Source of the DNA: an uncultured Sutterella sp.
GTDB lineage: Bacteria; Pseudomonadota; Gammaproteobacteria; Burkholderiales; Burkholderiaceae_F
NCBI GenBank assembly: GCA_934255515.1
Contig: CAKQON010000006.1
Span: forward strand, 1-54,755
Length of the DNA stretch: 54,755 nucleotides
Direction of reading: 5' to 3'
The position numbers were made by a program, and so were the translations under genes. Shown here piece after piece: positions 1 through 8,785 of this stretch. Each line of letters opens with the position of its first letter. The first letter of the stretch is position 1. A model generated the notes under the pieces. That model saw only the letters and a program-made list of their open reading frames with translations. It had not been told where the DNA came from and did not search any database.

Positions 1-1
1 C

Positions 2-136
2 AAGCAGTTGCTCGATTGGTTCGACTGCGTGGAAAGAGTCGAGGTGAGGAACAGGGTGGCTCAGTACCGTTGGTCTATGGAGACAACGGCCAGAGACCAG
101 ATGTTCCTCGAGCTCTTCTTCGACGAATCTGACTGA
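2..136 (+). CDS. C-terminal fragment of an unidentified protein
   Basis: An open frame enters from the left edge and ends with TGA at 134-136, giving 44 residues rich in Trp, Phe and charged residues (it contains MFLELFFDES near the end). I do not recognise the family. A good rho-independent terminator follows about 65 bp later, which supports a real gene end. The opposite edge of the window carries mobile-element debris, so a transposase tail is possible, but nothing in these residues proves it. Confidence 0.4.
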   Translation, partial: KQLLDWFDCVERVEVRNRVAQYRWSMETTARDQMFLELFFDESD

Positions 137-202
137 GTGTAGATTCCACGGTTTTCAGGATATAAAAGCCGTACACCCTTTCTTTTTCAAATCCCATTCC
201 TC

Positions 203-238
203 GAGCCGACGGCGGATGCCGACGGCTCCTTTTTTTTG
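203..238 (+). terminator. Rho-independent terminator of the left-edge gene
   Basis: Arms GAGCCGACGG (203-212) and CCGACGGCTC (219-228) form a 10-bp stem with one mismatch, followed by an eight-T run. It reads on the plus strand and faces the malic enzyme terminator just downstream. Confidence 0.8.
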
Positions 239-252
239 CGTTTTCAGGTCCG

Positions 253-300
253 AAAAAAAAGCCTTCGCCCGGCATGATGCGCATGCCGGAAGCGAAGGCT
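253..300 (-). terminator. Rho-independent terminator of maeA
   Basis: Read on the minus strand, GCCTTCGCT pairs with GGCGAAGGC through a long stem that also pairs CCGGCATG with CATGCCGG, and eight T residues follow (plus strand A run 253-260). It lies about 60 bp after the malic enzyme stop codon. Confidence 0.85.
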
Positions 301-358
301 CAGATGCTCGGGCTTCAGGCCGGAGCCTCCTCACTGAAGAGGCCCGGCCAGGCCGTCA

Positions 359-1978
359 TTACGGACGGTACATGAAGGCTTCAACAGCCTTCTCGAGGTC
401 CGCCGGACGTTCATTGCCGGCAAGGCCGTTGTCGTAGGCATAAGCCGCGACAGCAGCGCCGATCTTGACCGAGACCGGACGGATGTCGTCGAGCGACGGA
501 TAGAGCGAGCCCTGTTCGAGGTCGGCATCCGTGACGAGCTCAGCGAGCTTCTTCGCAGCGACGAGGAACATGCCGTCAGGCATCCACTTCGAGCGGCTGA
601 AGACGGCGCCGAGGCCGAGGGCCGGGAAGACGTAGCTGTTGTTGCCCTGGCGCGGGACAAAGGTCTTGCCTTCGTATTCGACCGGAGCGAAGGGCGAGCC
701 CGAGGCGTAGAGGGCCTTGCCCTTCGTGACGCGATAGGCTTCCTCGGCCGTGCATTCGGCGCGCGAGGTCGGGTTCGAAAGCGCGAAGATGATCGGGCGT
801 TCGTTGAGCTTGGCCATCTCTTCGAGCACTTCGGTCGTGAAGGTGCGCGGCTGGGCAGCGACGCCGATAATGCCGGTCGGCTTGATCAACTTGATCGCTT
901 CGACAAAGTCCGTGCACTTCGCGTAATCGTGCGCAAAAGGCTTCTTGTGGGCGGCGAGCTCATCCATGCGGGACTTCGTGACGAGGCCCTTCGAGTCAAA
1001 GAGAGCGCAGTGCTTGAGAGCTTCCTCGCGGGTCATGCCTTCTGAGACGAGCGCGTCGGCGATCAGGTTCGCAATGCCGCAGGCCGCTTCACCGGCACCG
1101 AAGAAGAGGAACATCTGATCGGTGAGCTTCTCATTCTTGATGCGCATGGCGCTGTAGAGGCCCGAAACCACGACGGAGGCCGTACCCTGAATGTCGTCGT
1201 TGAAGCAGAGAATCTTTTCCTGATAGTCCGCCAGAAGCTTGAAAGCGTTCTGATTGCCGAAGTCCTCGAACTGAATGAGGACATTGGGCCAGCGGCGGCG
1301 GGCTTCAGCGATGAATTCATCGACAAGCGCGCGGTATTCCGGACCACGGCTGCGGGGCTTGCGCAGACCAAGATAGAGCGGATCGTTCAGGTACTCCTCA
1401 CGGTTCGTGCCGACGTCGAGCACGACCGGAAGGGTCTTGGCGGGATCAATGCCGGCGCAGGCAGTATAAAGCGCGAGCTTGCCGATAGGAATGCCCATGC
1501 CGTTGATGCCCTGGTCGCCGATGCCGAGAATGCGCTCGCCGTCGGTGACGACGATCACGTCGACTTCCTTGTTGGGCGCGCGTTCAATCACGTCGCGGAC
1601 GTGGCCGGCATGCTGGTAGGAAATGAAGAGGCCGCGCGGATAGCGGAATATGTGGCTAAAGCGCTGGCAGTATTCGCCCACGGTCGGCGTGTACACAACC
1701 GGCATGTATTCGGCGGTGTAGCGCGTGAGGAGGCGGAAGTAGAGATCCTCATCCGTCGCGTGGAGGCTGTCGAGCACGAGCGCCTTGTCGATCGGCTTTT
1801 CAAAGCGATCAAGGATTTCATGCATGCGCTCGACCTGCTGGTCATTGGTCGAGACGGCAGTCGGAAGCAGGCCGCTCAGCCCGAGCTCCTCGCGTTCCTT
1901 TTCCGTAAAAGCAACACCTTTGTTGGTAAGCGAGCAATGGAAAACAGCCGAGCCGGTGTGCTTGCAGCATTGGGTCAT
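359..1978 (-). CDS. maeA: NAD-dependent malic enzyme
   Basis: Catalyses oxidative decarboxylation of malate to pyruvate with reduction of NAD. The 539 residues match the large malic enzyme family in length. The N-terminal catalytic domain contains VVYTPTVGEY (about 94-103, holding the catalytic Tyr), LRKPRSRGPEY (about 205-215) and the metal-binding FEDFGNQNAF (about 237-246). The Rossmann domain has FFGAGEAACGIA (about 292-303). A strong GGAGGTG lies 5 bases before the ATG and fixes the start. It is transcribed alone: a terminator-like hairpin lies upstream at 2101-2130 and a strong terminator lies downstream. The NAD rather than NADP preference is inferred from the subfamily (no fused phosphotransacetylase domain), not from a diagnostic residue. 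Confidence 0.93.
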   Translation of the reverse strand: MTQCCKHTGSAVFHCSLTNKGVAFTEKEREELGLSGLLPTAVSTNDQQVERMHEILDRFEKPIDKALVLDSLHATDEDLYFRLLTRYTAEYMPVVYTPTVGEYCQRFSHIFRYPRGLFISYQHAGHVRDVIERAPNKEVDVIVVTDGERILGIGDQGINGMGIPIGKLALYTACAGIDPAKTLPVVLDVGTNREEYLNDPLYLGLRKPRSRGPEYRALVDEFIAEARRRWPNVLIQFEDFGNQNAFKLLADYQEKILCFNDDIQGTASVVVSGLYSAMRIKNEKLTDQMFLFFGAGEAACGIANLIADALVSEGMTREEALKHCALFDSKGLVTKSRMDELAAHKKPFAHDYAKCTDFVEAIKLIKPTGIIGVAAQPRTFTTEVLEEMAKLNERPIIFALSNPTSRAECTAEEAYRVTKGKALYASGSPFAPVEYEGKTFVPRQGNNSYVFPALGLGAVFSRSKWMPDGMFLVAAKKLAELVTDADLEQGSLYPSLDDIRPVSVKIGAAVAAYAYDNGLAGNERPADLEKAVEAFMYRP

Positions 1979-2100
1979 GGGGACACCTCCATTTTGTCAT
2001 CCGGTAGTTCGGACAGACTCAAGTCGTGGTCAATTGCCGGCTTAAATCAGCTCAAGCCGGCATTATTTCGTTCGTCCCGGCGCGGAAGGCTCTTTTGAAG

Positions 2101-2130
2101 AAAAAAGCCTCCCCGCTGCCGTAGAGGGAG
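2101..2130 (-). terminator. Probable terminator of the tolB-pal-cpoB unit
   Basis: On the minus strand CTCCC (2130-2126) pairs with GGGAG and is followed by GCTTTTTT. It sits in the 294-bp gap between cpoB and maeA, about 140 bp after the cpoB stop. The stem is short. The rest of the gap shows no other convincing element; the maeA promoter should lie between this hairpin and the maeA ATG, but I cannot point to a clear -35/-10 pair. Confidence 0.5.
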
Positions 2131-2272
2131 TAGATGCAACCATACCCCTTAAAGGGATGCAGTGCATTTCTGCTGATTGAAATTTACCCTTATCGAAAAG
2201 GATATTCACGAATTATTTTTCTATCAGAGCACTAGAGAAACCCCTGATTCAAGGCAGAGTTCCTCCTTATCT

Positions 2273-3022
2273 TTACTTCTTTTGGCCTAAGTCTTTCAGC
2301 CGCTGACCGGCCTCTTTGGCCACTTCCGTATTCGGATAGGTGCGGATGATCTTGTTTAATGTATTACGCGCCGCCGTGATGCTGCCGCTTGCCGCTTGAG
2401 AGCTTGCCACGAGCATCATGGCATCGGGCGCGCGGGAGCTCTTCGGATATTCGCGAAGGAGCTGATTCTGGGTCGAAATGGCGGTCTTGTAGTGCTCGGC
2501 CGTAAAAGCGCTCGTGCCCCACCAGAAAATGGCGTCCGGACGATAGGGCGACTTGTCCCAGCGGGTTGAGAACTCCTTGAAGGCCTTTTCGGCATCGAGG
2601 AACTTCCCCTCCTGGAGGAGCTGAACCGCCGCATCATAGGCATTCTTTTCGTCGGCCTGCACCTGAACGCTCTGTCCGTCGATCACCACCATCTGGGGTT
2701 CGAAGACGCCGAGGCGCTTATCCACGGATTCATAGAGCGTGCGGGAATTTCTCTTTTCCACGGCGAGCTGATTGGTGAGCTCTTCAACGCGCCCCGTGAG
2801 CTGGCGGTTCTGCTCCCGCAGAGAAGTAATTTCATTGGCGAGCTGAAGCTGTCCCGAGCGCACGGAATCAATGTCGGACTGCATCTGCTTCACGGTTTCG
2901 CGAAGCTCGAGAATGGCCCGGCGGGCATCGTCGTCCGCGAAGGCGAAGGCCGAACCCGCAAGCGTGAGCGTGAGGAAGGCCGCTGCCGTACGGCGGGCAA
3001 GGGGAGTGAGCGAAAGAATCAT
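2273..3022 (-). CDS. cpoB: Cell division coordinator CpoB (YbgF)
   Basis: Periplasmic partner of the Tol-Pal system that in E. coli coordinates outer membrane constriction with septal peptidoglycan synthesis. The 249 residues begin with a Sec signal peptide ending near AFA. A heptad-rich coiled coil follows (about 32-95, pattern such as LRETVKQMQSDIDSV), then TPR repeats (about 125-245, including AFKEFSTRWDKSPYRPDAIF). It directly follows pal, as in other proteobacteria. No Shine-Dalgarno is visible before the ATG; instead a hairpin with a T-rich tail lies immediately upstream at 3034-3087, so translation or transcription entry may be limited. Confidence 0.9.
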   Translation of the reverse strand: MILSLTPLARRTAAAFLTLTLAGSAFAFADDDARRAILELRETVKQMQSDIDSVRSGQLQLANEITSLREQNRQLTGRVEELTNQLAVEKRNSRTLYESVDKRLGVFEPQMVVIDGQSVQVQADEKNAYDAAVQLLQEGKFLDAEKAFKEFSTRWDKSPYRPDAIFWWGTSAFTAEHYKTAISTQNQLLREYPKSSRAPDAMMLVASSQAASGSITAARNTLNKIIRTYPNTEVAKEAGQRLKDLGQKK

Positions 3023-3033
3023 GTTGGTCGGTC

Positions 3034-3087
3034 AAAAATAAAAATGCCGGCGAACGCTCCCCGCAGAAGCGAGGGAGAGCCGCCGGC
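3034..3087 (-). terminator. Hairpin with T-tract between pal and cpoB
   Basis: On the minus strand GCCGGCG (3087-3081) pairs with CGCCGGC (3052-3046), with a second inner pairing CTCCC/GGGGAG, followed by ATTTTTATTTTT. This looks like an intrinsic terminator placed 11 bp before the cpoB ATG, so it may attenuate cpoB relative to pal. Confidence 0.65.
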
Positions 3088-3127
3088 CTGATGTCTGACA
3101 AAGGGACTTCAGCCGTCCCTCCGGGCA

Positions 3128-3649
3128 TTACTTGGTCTGTGCGCCCGTGCCTTCCGGATAAACGATGTCGGCACGGCGGTTCTGAGCCCAGGCCTCTTCA
3201 GTGTGGCCGGTAGCGACAGGCTTTTCCTTGCCGAAGGAAACCGCCTCAACGCGATCGCCAGTGACGCCGAGAAGCTGCATGCGCTGACGCACGGCTTCAG
3301 AACGCTTCTGGCCGAGCGCGAGATTGTATTCACGGCCGCCGCGTTCATCGGTGTTGCCCTGAATAACGATCTTCACGTTCGGATGTTCGGCAAGCCACTT
3401 GGCGTGCGCTTCAACGATCGCGGCGTACTCGGGCGAGACTTCATACGAATCGAAGGCAAAGTAGACCGAGCGGTGCGAAAGCGGGTTCGAGGGATCCGTG
3501 AACGGGTCCTGCACCGTCTGCTGCTGAGTAGCCTGATTGCCGGCAAGCGTGCCTTCCTTGGCTCCCTCGTCGAGCGAAACGGAAGAGCAACCCGAAAGCA
3601 GCGCAGCGGCTGCCGCCGTAGCGGCAAGAACCTTCCAAGCGATAGTCAT
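3128..3649 (-). CDS. pal: Peptidoglycan-associated lipoprotein Pal
   Basis: Outer membrane lipoprotein that binds peptidoglycan and TolB and supports outer membrane integrity and constriction. The 173-residue protein starts with a lipoprotein signal peptide and lipobox LLSGC (Cys21 would be acylated). A Gln/Thr-rich linker follows, then an OmpA-type peptidoglycan-binding domain (about 65-165) with the hallmark NTDERGGREYNLALGQKR. AGGAG lies 7 bases before the ATG. It sits between tolB and cpoB in one transcription unit. Confidence 0.95.
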   Translation of the reverse strand: MTIAWKVLAATAAAAALLSGCSSVSLDEGAKEGTLAGNQATQQQTVQDPFTDPSNPLSHRSVYFAFDSYEVSPEYAAIVEAHAKWLAEHPNVKIVIQGNTDERGGREYNLALGQKRSEAVRQRMQLLGVTGDRVEAVSFGKEKPVATGHTEEAWAQNRRADIVYPEGTGAQTK

Positions 3650-3692
3650 TTTGTTGAGCTCCTAAATTGAAATAAAAAAAATTTCATCCGGC

Positions 3693-5000
3693 TTACTGCA
3701 GGATCGGGCCCCAAGCAGGTTCGCGGATGTTGCCTTCGCCCGAAAGACGGGTGGAGAGGCGTGCGTCGGCAGAACAGGTGCCAAGAATGCCGCGTCCGGA
3801 CACTTCCGTGGCGTACACGATGAAGCGGCCGTTGGGCGCGAAGGACGGCGACTCGTCGCGCTCCGTATTCGTGACGAGAAGATCCTGCCCGGTGGCAAGA
3901 TCCATCACCGCAACGCGGAAGCTCGAGTCGATTCGCGAAATGTACGCCATGCGGGCGCCGTCGGGTGAAATATCCGGGCTGATGGCGTAGTTGGAACCGA
4001 AGGTAACGCGCTCGGCATTGCCTCCCGCAACCGGCTGCCGGTAAATCTGAGGCGTGCCGCCGCGGTCGCTCGTGAAGTAGATCCAGGCGCCGTCGCGCGT
4101 GAAGACGGGTTCCGTATCGATGCCGTAGCTTTGCGTGAAGCGGCGCAGGCCCGAGCCGTCGACGCCGATCAGATAAATCTGCGTGAGGCCGTCGCGCGAG
4201 AGCGCCACCGCAAGCGTGCGCCCGTCGGGCGACCAGGCGGGAGCCGAATTGTTGCCGCGGAAGGCCGCCACCGGACGGCGAACGCCCGTCGCGAGCTCAT
4301 GCACGTAGACGATGGGCTTGCGGTGCTCGAAGCTCACGTAGGCGAGCTTCTTGCCGTCAGGCGACCAGGAAGGCGAAATGATGGGCTCTGGCGACTGAAG
4401 CGCCGTTCTCGGAACGCCGCCGTCGCTGTCGGTAATGATGAGTTCGTAGCGTCTTTCGGCCAGCTGCGCCACGTAGGTGAGCTGGGAAGCGAACATTGGG
4501 CCTTCGCCCGTGAGCTTCGTGTAGATTTTGTCCGCACAGCGGTGCGCCGCCATGCGAAGGAGGTCCGTTCCGGCGGTGTAGCCCACGGAATCGAGCTGCT
4601 CGCCGCTCACGGCATCAAAGAAGAGGCAGCGCACATCCCAGCGGCCAGTCCCGATGCGCTGCACCGAGCCCACCACATAGACCGTGGCGCCCGCCTGCGC
4701 CGCACGGGCGAGGCCTTCAGGCTTCTCAAGATTCTCTGCGGGATCCGCCGGACCGACATCCACGAGACGGAATGCGCCGGAGCGCATCAGATCGTCTCCG
4801 ATCACTTCCGCCGGATCAACCGGCGCAGCGGCAGCACCCTGAAAGGGTCGAATGGCGATCGGCAGCTGATTCGCGCCGACTCCGGTAATTTCGATGCGCA
4901 GATCCGCGAGCGCTGGACAGGCGCCGAAAACGCCAGCGGCCATGCCGGCGCCGATCAGCGCGCGGCGCGTGAGGCGCATGGATTCGCTCAAATCTTTCAC
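3693..5000 (-). CDS. tolB: Tol-Pal translocation protein TolB
   Basis: Periplasmic component of Tol-Pal. It has an N-terminal alpha/beta domain (about 33-165) and a six-bladed beta-propeller made of WSPDG-type repeats (PSWSPDGKKLAYVS, PAWSPDGRTLAVAL, VFTRDGAWIYFTS, ISPDGARMAYIS). At 435 residues it has the normal length. The start is a GTG with GGAG 8 bases upstream; an internal ATG (codon 8) has a weaker site. The signal sequence contains twin arginines (TRRALIG, Arg12-Arg13) before a hydrophobic stretch, so Tat export is possible rather than Sec. tolQ, tolR and tolA are not adjacent: the gene upstream is purH. Confidence 0.95.
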   Translation of the reverse strand: MKDLSESMRLTRRALIGAGMAAGVFGACPALADLRIEITGVGANQLPIAIRPFQGAAAAPVDPAEVIGDDLMRSGAFRLVDVGPADPAENLEKPEGLARAAQAGATVYVVGSVQRIGTGRWDVRCLFFDAVSGEQLDSVGYTAGTDLLRMAAHRCADKIYTKLTGEGPMFASQLTYVAQLAERRYELIITDSDGGVPRTALQSPEPIISPSWSPDGKKLAYVSFEHRKPIVYVHELATGVRRPVAAFRGNNSAPAWSPDGRTLAVALSRDGLTQIYLIGVDGSGLRRFTQSYGIDTEPVFTRDGAWIYFTSDRGGTPQIYRQPVAGGNAERVTFGSNYAISPDISPDGARMAYISRIDSSFRVAVMDLATGQDLLVTNTERDESPSFAPNGRFIVYATEVSGRGILGTCSADARLSTRLSGEGNIREPAWGPILQ

Positions 5001-5125
5001 AGACTTTTCTCCGAAAGCTACTTTTGGACTGCGCAGAGCGGACGCCCATGCTTCAATGAAGTCTAGGCACGAGCGAGTTTTCCCATGAGCCCCGCGCGGA
5101 TGAAGTCAGTCCAATATACGCGAAC

Positions 5126-5158
5126 GGGCGCCGCCCTGCGATGAAGCCGGCGGCGCCC
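5126..5158. repeat. GC-rich perfect hairpin between purH and tolB
   Basis: GGGCGCCGCC (5126-5135) and GGCGGCGCCC (5149-5158) form a perfect 10-bp stem with a 13-nt loop. No T-tract follows on either strand, so it may be an RNA-stabilising or rho-associated structure after purH rather than a standard intrinsic terminator. Confidence 0.6.
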
Positions 5159-5176
5159 AAATGAAACAAGCGATGA

Positions 5177-6730
5177 TTAGTGGCGGAAGTGGCGTTCGCC
5201 CGTGAAGACCATCGCAATGCCGCGCTCATTGGCGGCGTTGATCACTTCCTCGTCGCGGATGGATCCGCCCGGCTGAATGACGGCCGTGCAACCCGCGTCC
5301 ACAACGACGTCAAGACCGTCGCGGAACGGGAAGAAGGCGTCCGAAGCAGCAACGCTGCCCGTCAGGGAAAGTCCGCCTTCCTCAGCCTTGATCATGGCAA
5401 TGCGGGCGCTGTCGACGCGGCTCATCTGGCCGGCGCCGACGCCGAGCGTCATGCCGTCGCGCGCGTAGACGATGGTGTTGGACTTCACGAAGCGGGCGAC
5501 ATTCCAGGCAAAGAGCAGATCCGTGATCTGAGCCTGCGTGGGCTCCTTCTTCGTGACGCAGCGGAGATCCTTCTCGGTCGCGAGCTGAATGTCGGGCGTC
5601 TGAACGAGCAGGCCGCCGCCGACGCGCTTGAAGTCGAAGTCGTTGTGAGCCGTGCCGCGGGCAATCTTCAAAAGACGGAGGTTCTTCTTGGCGCTGAAGA
5701 GTTCGAGCGCGCCTTCATCGAATTCGGGCGCAATGATCACTTCAGCAAACTGGTGGGAAACCTTCTCGGCGCAGGCGCGGGTAACAGGGCCGTTGAAGGC
5801 GATGATGCCGCCGAAGGCCGACTTGCTGTCCGTGAGGAAGGCCTTCGCATAGGCTTCTTCGCACGTGGGCGCAACCGCAACGCCACAGGGGTTCGCATGC
5901 TTGATGATCACGCAGGCCGGAGCGTCGAAGGAGCGCACGCACTCCCAGGCCGCATCGCTGTCGGCGATGTTGTTGTAGGACAGCTCCTTCCCCTGGAGCT
6001 GCTCGTAACCGGCAAGAAGACCCGGCTCGACGTTCTGCTCACGGTAGAAGGCGCCCTGCTGGTGGGGATTTTCGCCGTAGCGGAGATCCTGAACCTTCAC
6101 CCACTGGCGCGTGAGCACGGCCGGGAACTTCTGGGGCTTCGCTTCCGCGTCGAGGCTCGTGAGGTAGTTCGTGATCATGCCGTCGTAGCGGGCGGTGTGC
6201 GCGAAGACCTTCTTCGCGAGCGCAAAGCGCGTGGCGGCGGAGACTTCGCCCTGGACCTTGATTTCGTCGAGAATCAGCTCGTAGTCGGCAGGATCCACAA
6301 CCACGGCGACGGATTCGCAGTTCTTCGCCGCAGCACGGATCATCGTCGGGCCGCCGATGTCGATGTTTTCAATCGCTTCCTCGAGCGTGCAGTCGGGACG
6401 CGCCACGGTCTGTTCGAACGGGTAGAGGTTCACGCAGACGATGTCGATCGGATCGATGCCGTGCTCCTTGAGCGCAGCCATGTGTTCCGGCACCGGACGA
6501 CGGGCGAGGATGCCCGCATGGATCTTGGGGTTGAGCGTCTTCACACGGCCGTCGAGCATTTCGGGGAAGCCCGTGTAGTCGGCCACTTCCTGAACGTCGA
6601 TGCCTTCGCTCGCGAGAAGCTTCGCGGTGCCGCCGGTCGACAGGATGTGATATCCCGCCTCAACGAGGCCGCGGGCGAACTCGACGATGCCCGTCTTATC
6701 CGAAACGGAGAGGAGTGCTTGCTTGCGCAT
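5177..6730 (-). CDS. purH: Bifunctional AICAR transformylase / IMP cyclohydrolase PurH
   Basis: Performs the last two steps of IMP synthesis: formylation of AICAR and ring closure. The 517-residue protein has an N-terminal MGS-like cyclohydrolase domain (about 1-200, with STGGTAKLL and [15 protein letters not shown]) and a C-terminal AICARFT domain with [13 protein letters not shown] (the Lys-His catalytic pair) and [10 protein letters not shown]. It begins 2 bp after the fis stop codon, with AAGGA inside the end of fis, so it belongs to the amgK-murU-dusB-fis-purH unit. Confidence 0.97.
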   Translation of the reverse strand: MRKQALLSVSDKTGIVEFARGLVEAGYHILSTGGTAKLLASEGIDVQEVADYTGFPEMLDGRVKTLNPKIHAGILARRPVPEHMAALKEHGIDPIDIVCVNLYPFEQTVARPDCTLEEAIENIDIGGPTMIRAAAKNCESVAVVVDPADYELILDEIKVQGEVSAATRFALAKKVFAHTARYDGMITNYLTSLDAEAKPQKFPAVLTRQWVKVQDLRYGENPHQQGAFYREQNVEPGLLAGYEQLQGKELSYNNIADSDAAWECVRSFDAPACVIIKHANPCGVAVAPTCEEAYAKAFLTDSKSAFGGIIAFNGPVTRACAEKVSHQFAEVIIAPEFDEGALELFSAKKNLRLLKIARGTAHNDFDFKRVGGGLLVQTPDIQLATEKDLRCVTKKEPTQAQITDLLFAWNVARFVKSNTIVYARDGMTLGVGAGQMSRVDSARIAMIKAEEGGLSLTGSVAASDAFFPFRDGLDVVVDAGCTAVIQPGGSIRDEEVINAANERGIAMVFTGERHFRH

Positions 6731-6732
6731 GT

Positions 6733-7089
6733 CTACTTTTCCTTAAATTTTCTGGAAGTCCCCCGCGCAGGAAGCATTCCATGTTCCTGGAGCTTCTTGC
6801 GCAGCGTATTCCGGTTAATGCCAAGTAACTGGGCTGCCGCGCACTGATTGTTGGCGCACATCGACATGGCATAGTCGATCAGCGGGCGCTCCACGGCGTG
6901 CACGACAAGATCGTAAAGGGGATGCGGATCCCGGCCTTCGAGCCGGGCGAAATAAAGATCGAGCCTGCGGACAATGACTTCCTCGAGATCGTTTTCATCC
7001 CCGGGGAGTCTTTCCTCAACGGGGTCGCCGCCTGCGGACGCATCTCTCGCGGGAGCGTCAACGGAATCGTGCAGGTCCTTCGGGATCAT
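6733..7089 (-). CDS. fis: Fis-family DNA-binding protein
   Basis: Nucleoid-associated DNA-bending protein and transcription regulator. At 118 residues it is longer than enterobacterial Fis (98) because of an acidic N-terminal extension. The C-terminal helix-turn-helix is clear ([21 protein letters not shown], about 84-104, preceded by [14 protein letters not shown]). Its ATG overlaps the dusB stop as ATGA, reproducing the widespread dusB-fis pair, and purH follows after 2 bp. Translational coupling with dusB is likely. Confidence 0.92.
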   Translation of the reverse strand: MIPKDLHDSVDAPARDASAGGDPVEERLPGDENDLEEVIVRRLDLYFARLEGRDPHPLYDLVVHAVERPLIDYAMSMCANNQCAAAQLLGINRNTLRKKLQEHGMLPARGTSRKFKEK

Positions 7090-8087
7090 CGGTTTTCTGA
7101 AGTGCGCAGAGTCTCGGATTCGCGCGCAATGCCTTCGAGGAAGGCGCGCACGAGGTCGGTCTGCCGCTCAGCGTCCTCTTCGCGAAGGATCTCGTCGAGC
7201 GCCCTTCTGGCGCCGCTGAACGGCTGGAGGTAGCGGGAAAGATGCTTGCGGAAGGTACGCATCGCCCGCGGGCCCTCATAGTAGTCGAAATGGCGCTTTC
7301 TGTGATCCAAAATGATCTCGAGAAGTTGTTCCGGATCAGGCGGAGAGAAGCTCCGGCCTTGAAGCGCCGCACGGATTTCAGCAAAGATCCAGGGCCGCCC
7401 TATTGCGGCGCGCCCGATCATGAGGCCGTCTGCCCGGGTAAGGTTCAGGACCCTCCTGGCCTTCTCTCCCGAATCAATGTCGCCGTTGGTGGCAAGCGGA
7501 ATTGATACCGCCGCCTTCACGCGGGCAATGGTTTCGTATTCGGCTTCCCCGCGGAACCCGTCCGCCCGCGTGCGCCCGTGTACGGCAAGGGCCGCGATGC
7601 CGCAGTCCTCCGCCATCCGGGCGATGAGCGGCGCATTTTTGTGTTCGCGGTCCCAGCCCGTCCTCATCTTGAGTGTCACCGGGATCTTCACGGCGCCGGC
7701 GACAGCCGACAAAATTTCCTGAACGAGCTTTTCGTCGCGCATGAGCGCGCTCCCGCATTCCGCGGAAAGCACCTTTCGCGCCGGACACCCCATATTGATG
7801 TCCACCACGTCCGCGCCGTCGGCTTCCGCCGCCCGGGCGGCATCGGCCATCACGGCGGGGTCGGCCCCGAGGAGCTGCACGACGTGAAGCCCCGATTCCT
7901 CTTTTTCCACCCAGCGGGTGAGGCTTTTCTCCCGCTCGCGCAGATCCTCGCGGCTTGCCGTCATTTCCGCCACGGCATAGTCGCAGCCGAAAGAACGAGC
8001 GAGCTCCCGGAAGGGAAGATCCGAATAGCCCGCCATCGGGGCGAGCATGAGCGCCGGGGACGCGATTTCATGGGGACCGATTCTCAC
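7086..8087 (-). CDS. dusB: tRNA-dihydrouridine synthase B
   Basis: FMN enzyme that reduces uridine in the tRNA D-loop. Key features are LMLAPMAGYSDLPFR at the start of the TIM barrel, VDINMGCPARKV (carrying the catalytic Cys) and AVHGRTRADGF. I place the start at the GTG at 8085-8087 (protein begins VRIGPHEIASPALMLAPMAG, 333 residues). It forms a GTGA overlap with the murU stop and has GGAG about 8 bases upstream. The frame stays open further upstream, but that part lies inside murU and looks non-coding. It is followed by fis with a 4-bp overlap. Confidence 0.93.
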   Translation of the reverse strand: MRIGPHEIASPALMLAPMAGYSDLPFRELARSFGCDYAVAEMTASREDLREREKSLTRWVEKEESGLHVVQLLGADPAVMADAARAAEADGADVVDINMGCPARKVLSAECGSALMRDEKLVQEILSAVAGAVKIPVTLKMRTGWDREHKNAPLIARMAEDCGIAALAVHGRTRADGFRGEAEYETIARVKAAVSIPLATNGDIDSGEKARRVLNLTRADGLMIGRAAIGRPWIFAEIRAALQGRSFSPPDPEQLLEIILDHRKRHFDYYEGPRAMRTFRKHLSRYLQPFSGARRALDEILREEDAERQTDLVRAFLEGIARESETLRTSENR

Positions 8088-8779
8088 GCGGGATCTCCGG
8101 CAAAGAGCGCTTCCGCGCGGGAAAGCTCTTCGGGCGTGCCGACATTGGCCCAGCGCCCGCGATAGAGCTCTCCGGAAACCTGCCCCCTGTCGATCCATTC
8201 ATTCATCCAGGGGAAAAGCTTTGCACGCTCGTCCGGAAGGCCTTCAAACATCGCGGGATGGTAGAGGGCCAGACTCGAAAAGGTGAATTTTTCTCCCGTC
8301 CGGCAAACTTTTCCGTCAGCGAGGCCGAAGTCGCCCCTGGCATGGAACCCCGGGTTCGGCACGAGGACGAGATGTGCGAGTGAGCCCCCGGCCGACAGCG
8401 TCCTTGCGCGGCGCACGAGCGTTGAGTAATCAAAGTCCGTCACGATGTCGCCTGCAACAGCAATGAAGGGGTCGCTCCCTAAAAGCGGAAGCGCCCGCAC
8501 GATGCCGCCACGGGTTTCAAGCGCGTCTTCGGCAGTGAACCCTTCAATCGACCAGAGAAGTTTCACGCCCCAGCTGCGGCCGTCGCCGAGTTCGGCCATG
8601 AGGATCCTTGCACCGTGCGCGGCATTTACCACGATTTCCGTGATCCCGGCCTTTCTGAGCGCAAGAATCTGGCGCACGGCCATCGGAACCCCGCCGACCT
8701 CAATGAGGGGCTTGGGCAGAATCTGCGTGAGGGGCCGCATGCGCCGGCCTTCGCCGGCCGCGAAAAGGAGCGCGTGCAT
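8084..8779 (-). CDS. murU: N-acetylmuramate 1-phosphate uridylyltransferase MurU
   Basis: Converts MurNAc 1-phosphate to UDP-MurNAc in the fosfomycin-resistant peptidoglycan recycling route described in Pseudomonas. The 231-residue nucleotidyltransferase opens with the nucleotide-binding loop GEGRRMRPLTQILPKPL (9-25) and contains AVAGDIVTDFDYS for metal binding. It follows the kinase gene amgK by 6 bp and overlaps dusB by 4 bp. The specific substrate is inferred from the amgK pairing; sequence alone would also allow a generic sugar-phosphate nucleotidyltransferase. Confidence 0.87.
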   Translation of the reverse strand: MHALLFAAGEGRRMRPLTQILPKPLIEVGGVPMAVRQILALRKAGITEIVVNAAHGARILMAELGDGRSWGVKLLWSIEGFTAEDALETRGGIVRALPLLGSDPFIAVAGDIVTDFDYSTLVRRARTLSAGGSLAHLVLVPNPGFHARGDFGLADGKVCRTGEKFTFSSLALYHPAMFEGLPDERAKLFPWMNEWIDRGQVSGELYRGRWANVGTPEELSRAEALFAGDPA

Positions 8780-8785
8780 TTCCGG

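Noticed and set aside
5180..6847. 555-codon open frame on the plus strand opposite purH
   Set aside because: High GC3 codon bias opens the antisense frame. purH on the minus strand has clear family motifs; the antisense product has no recognisable domain.
7086..8198. Longer dusB start at 8198
   Set aside because: The extra 37 residues are Arg-rich, lie within murU in another frame, and lack family similarity; the GTG at 8087 has a ribosome site.
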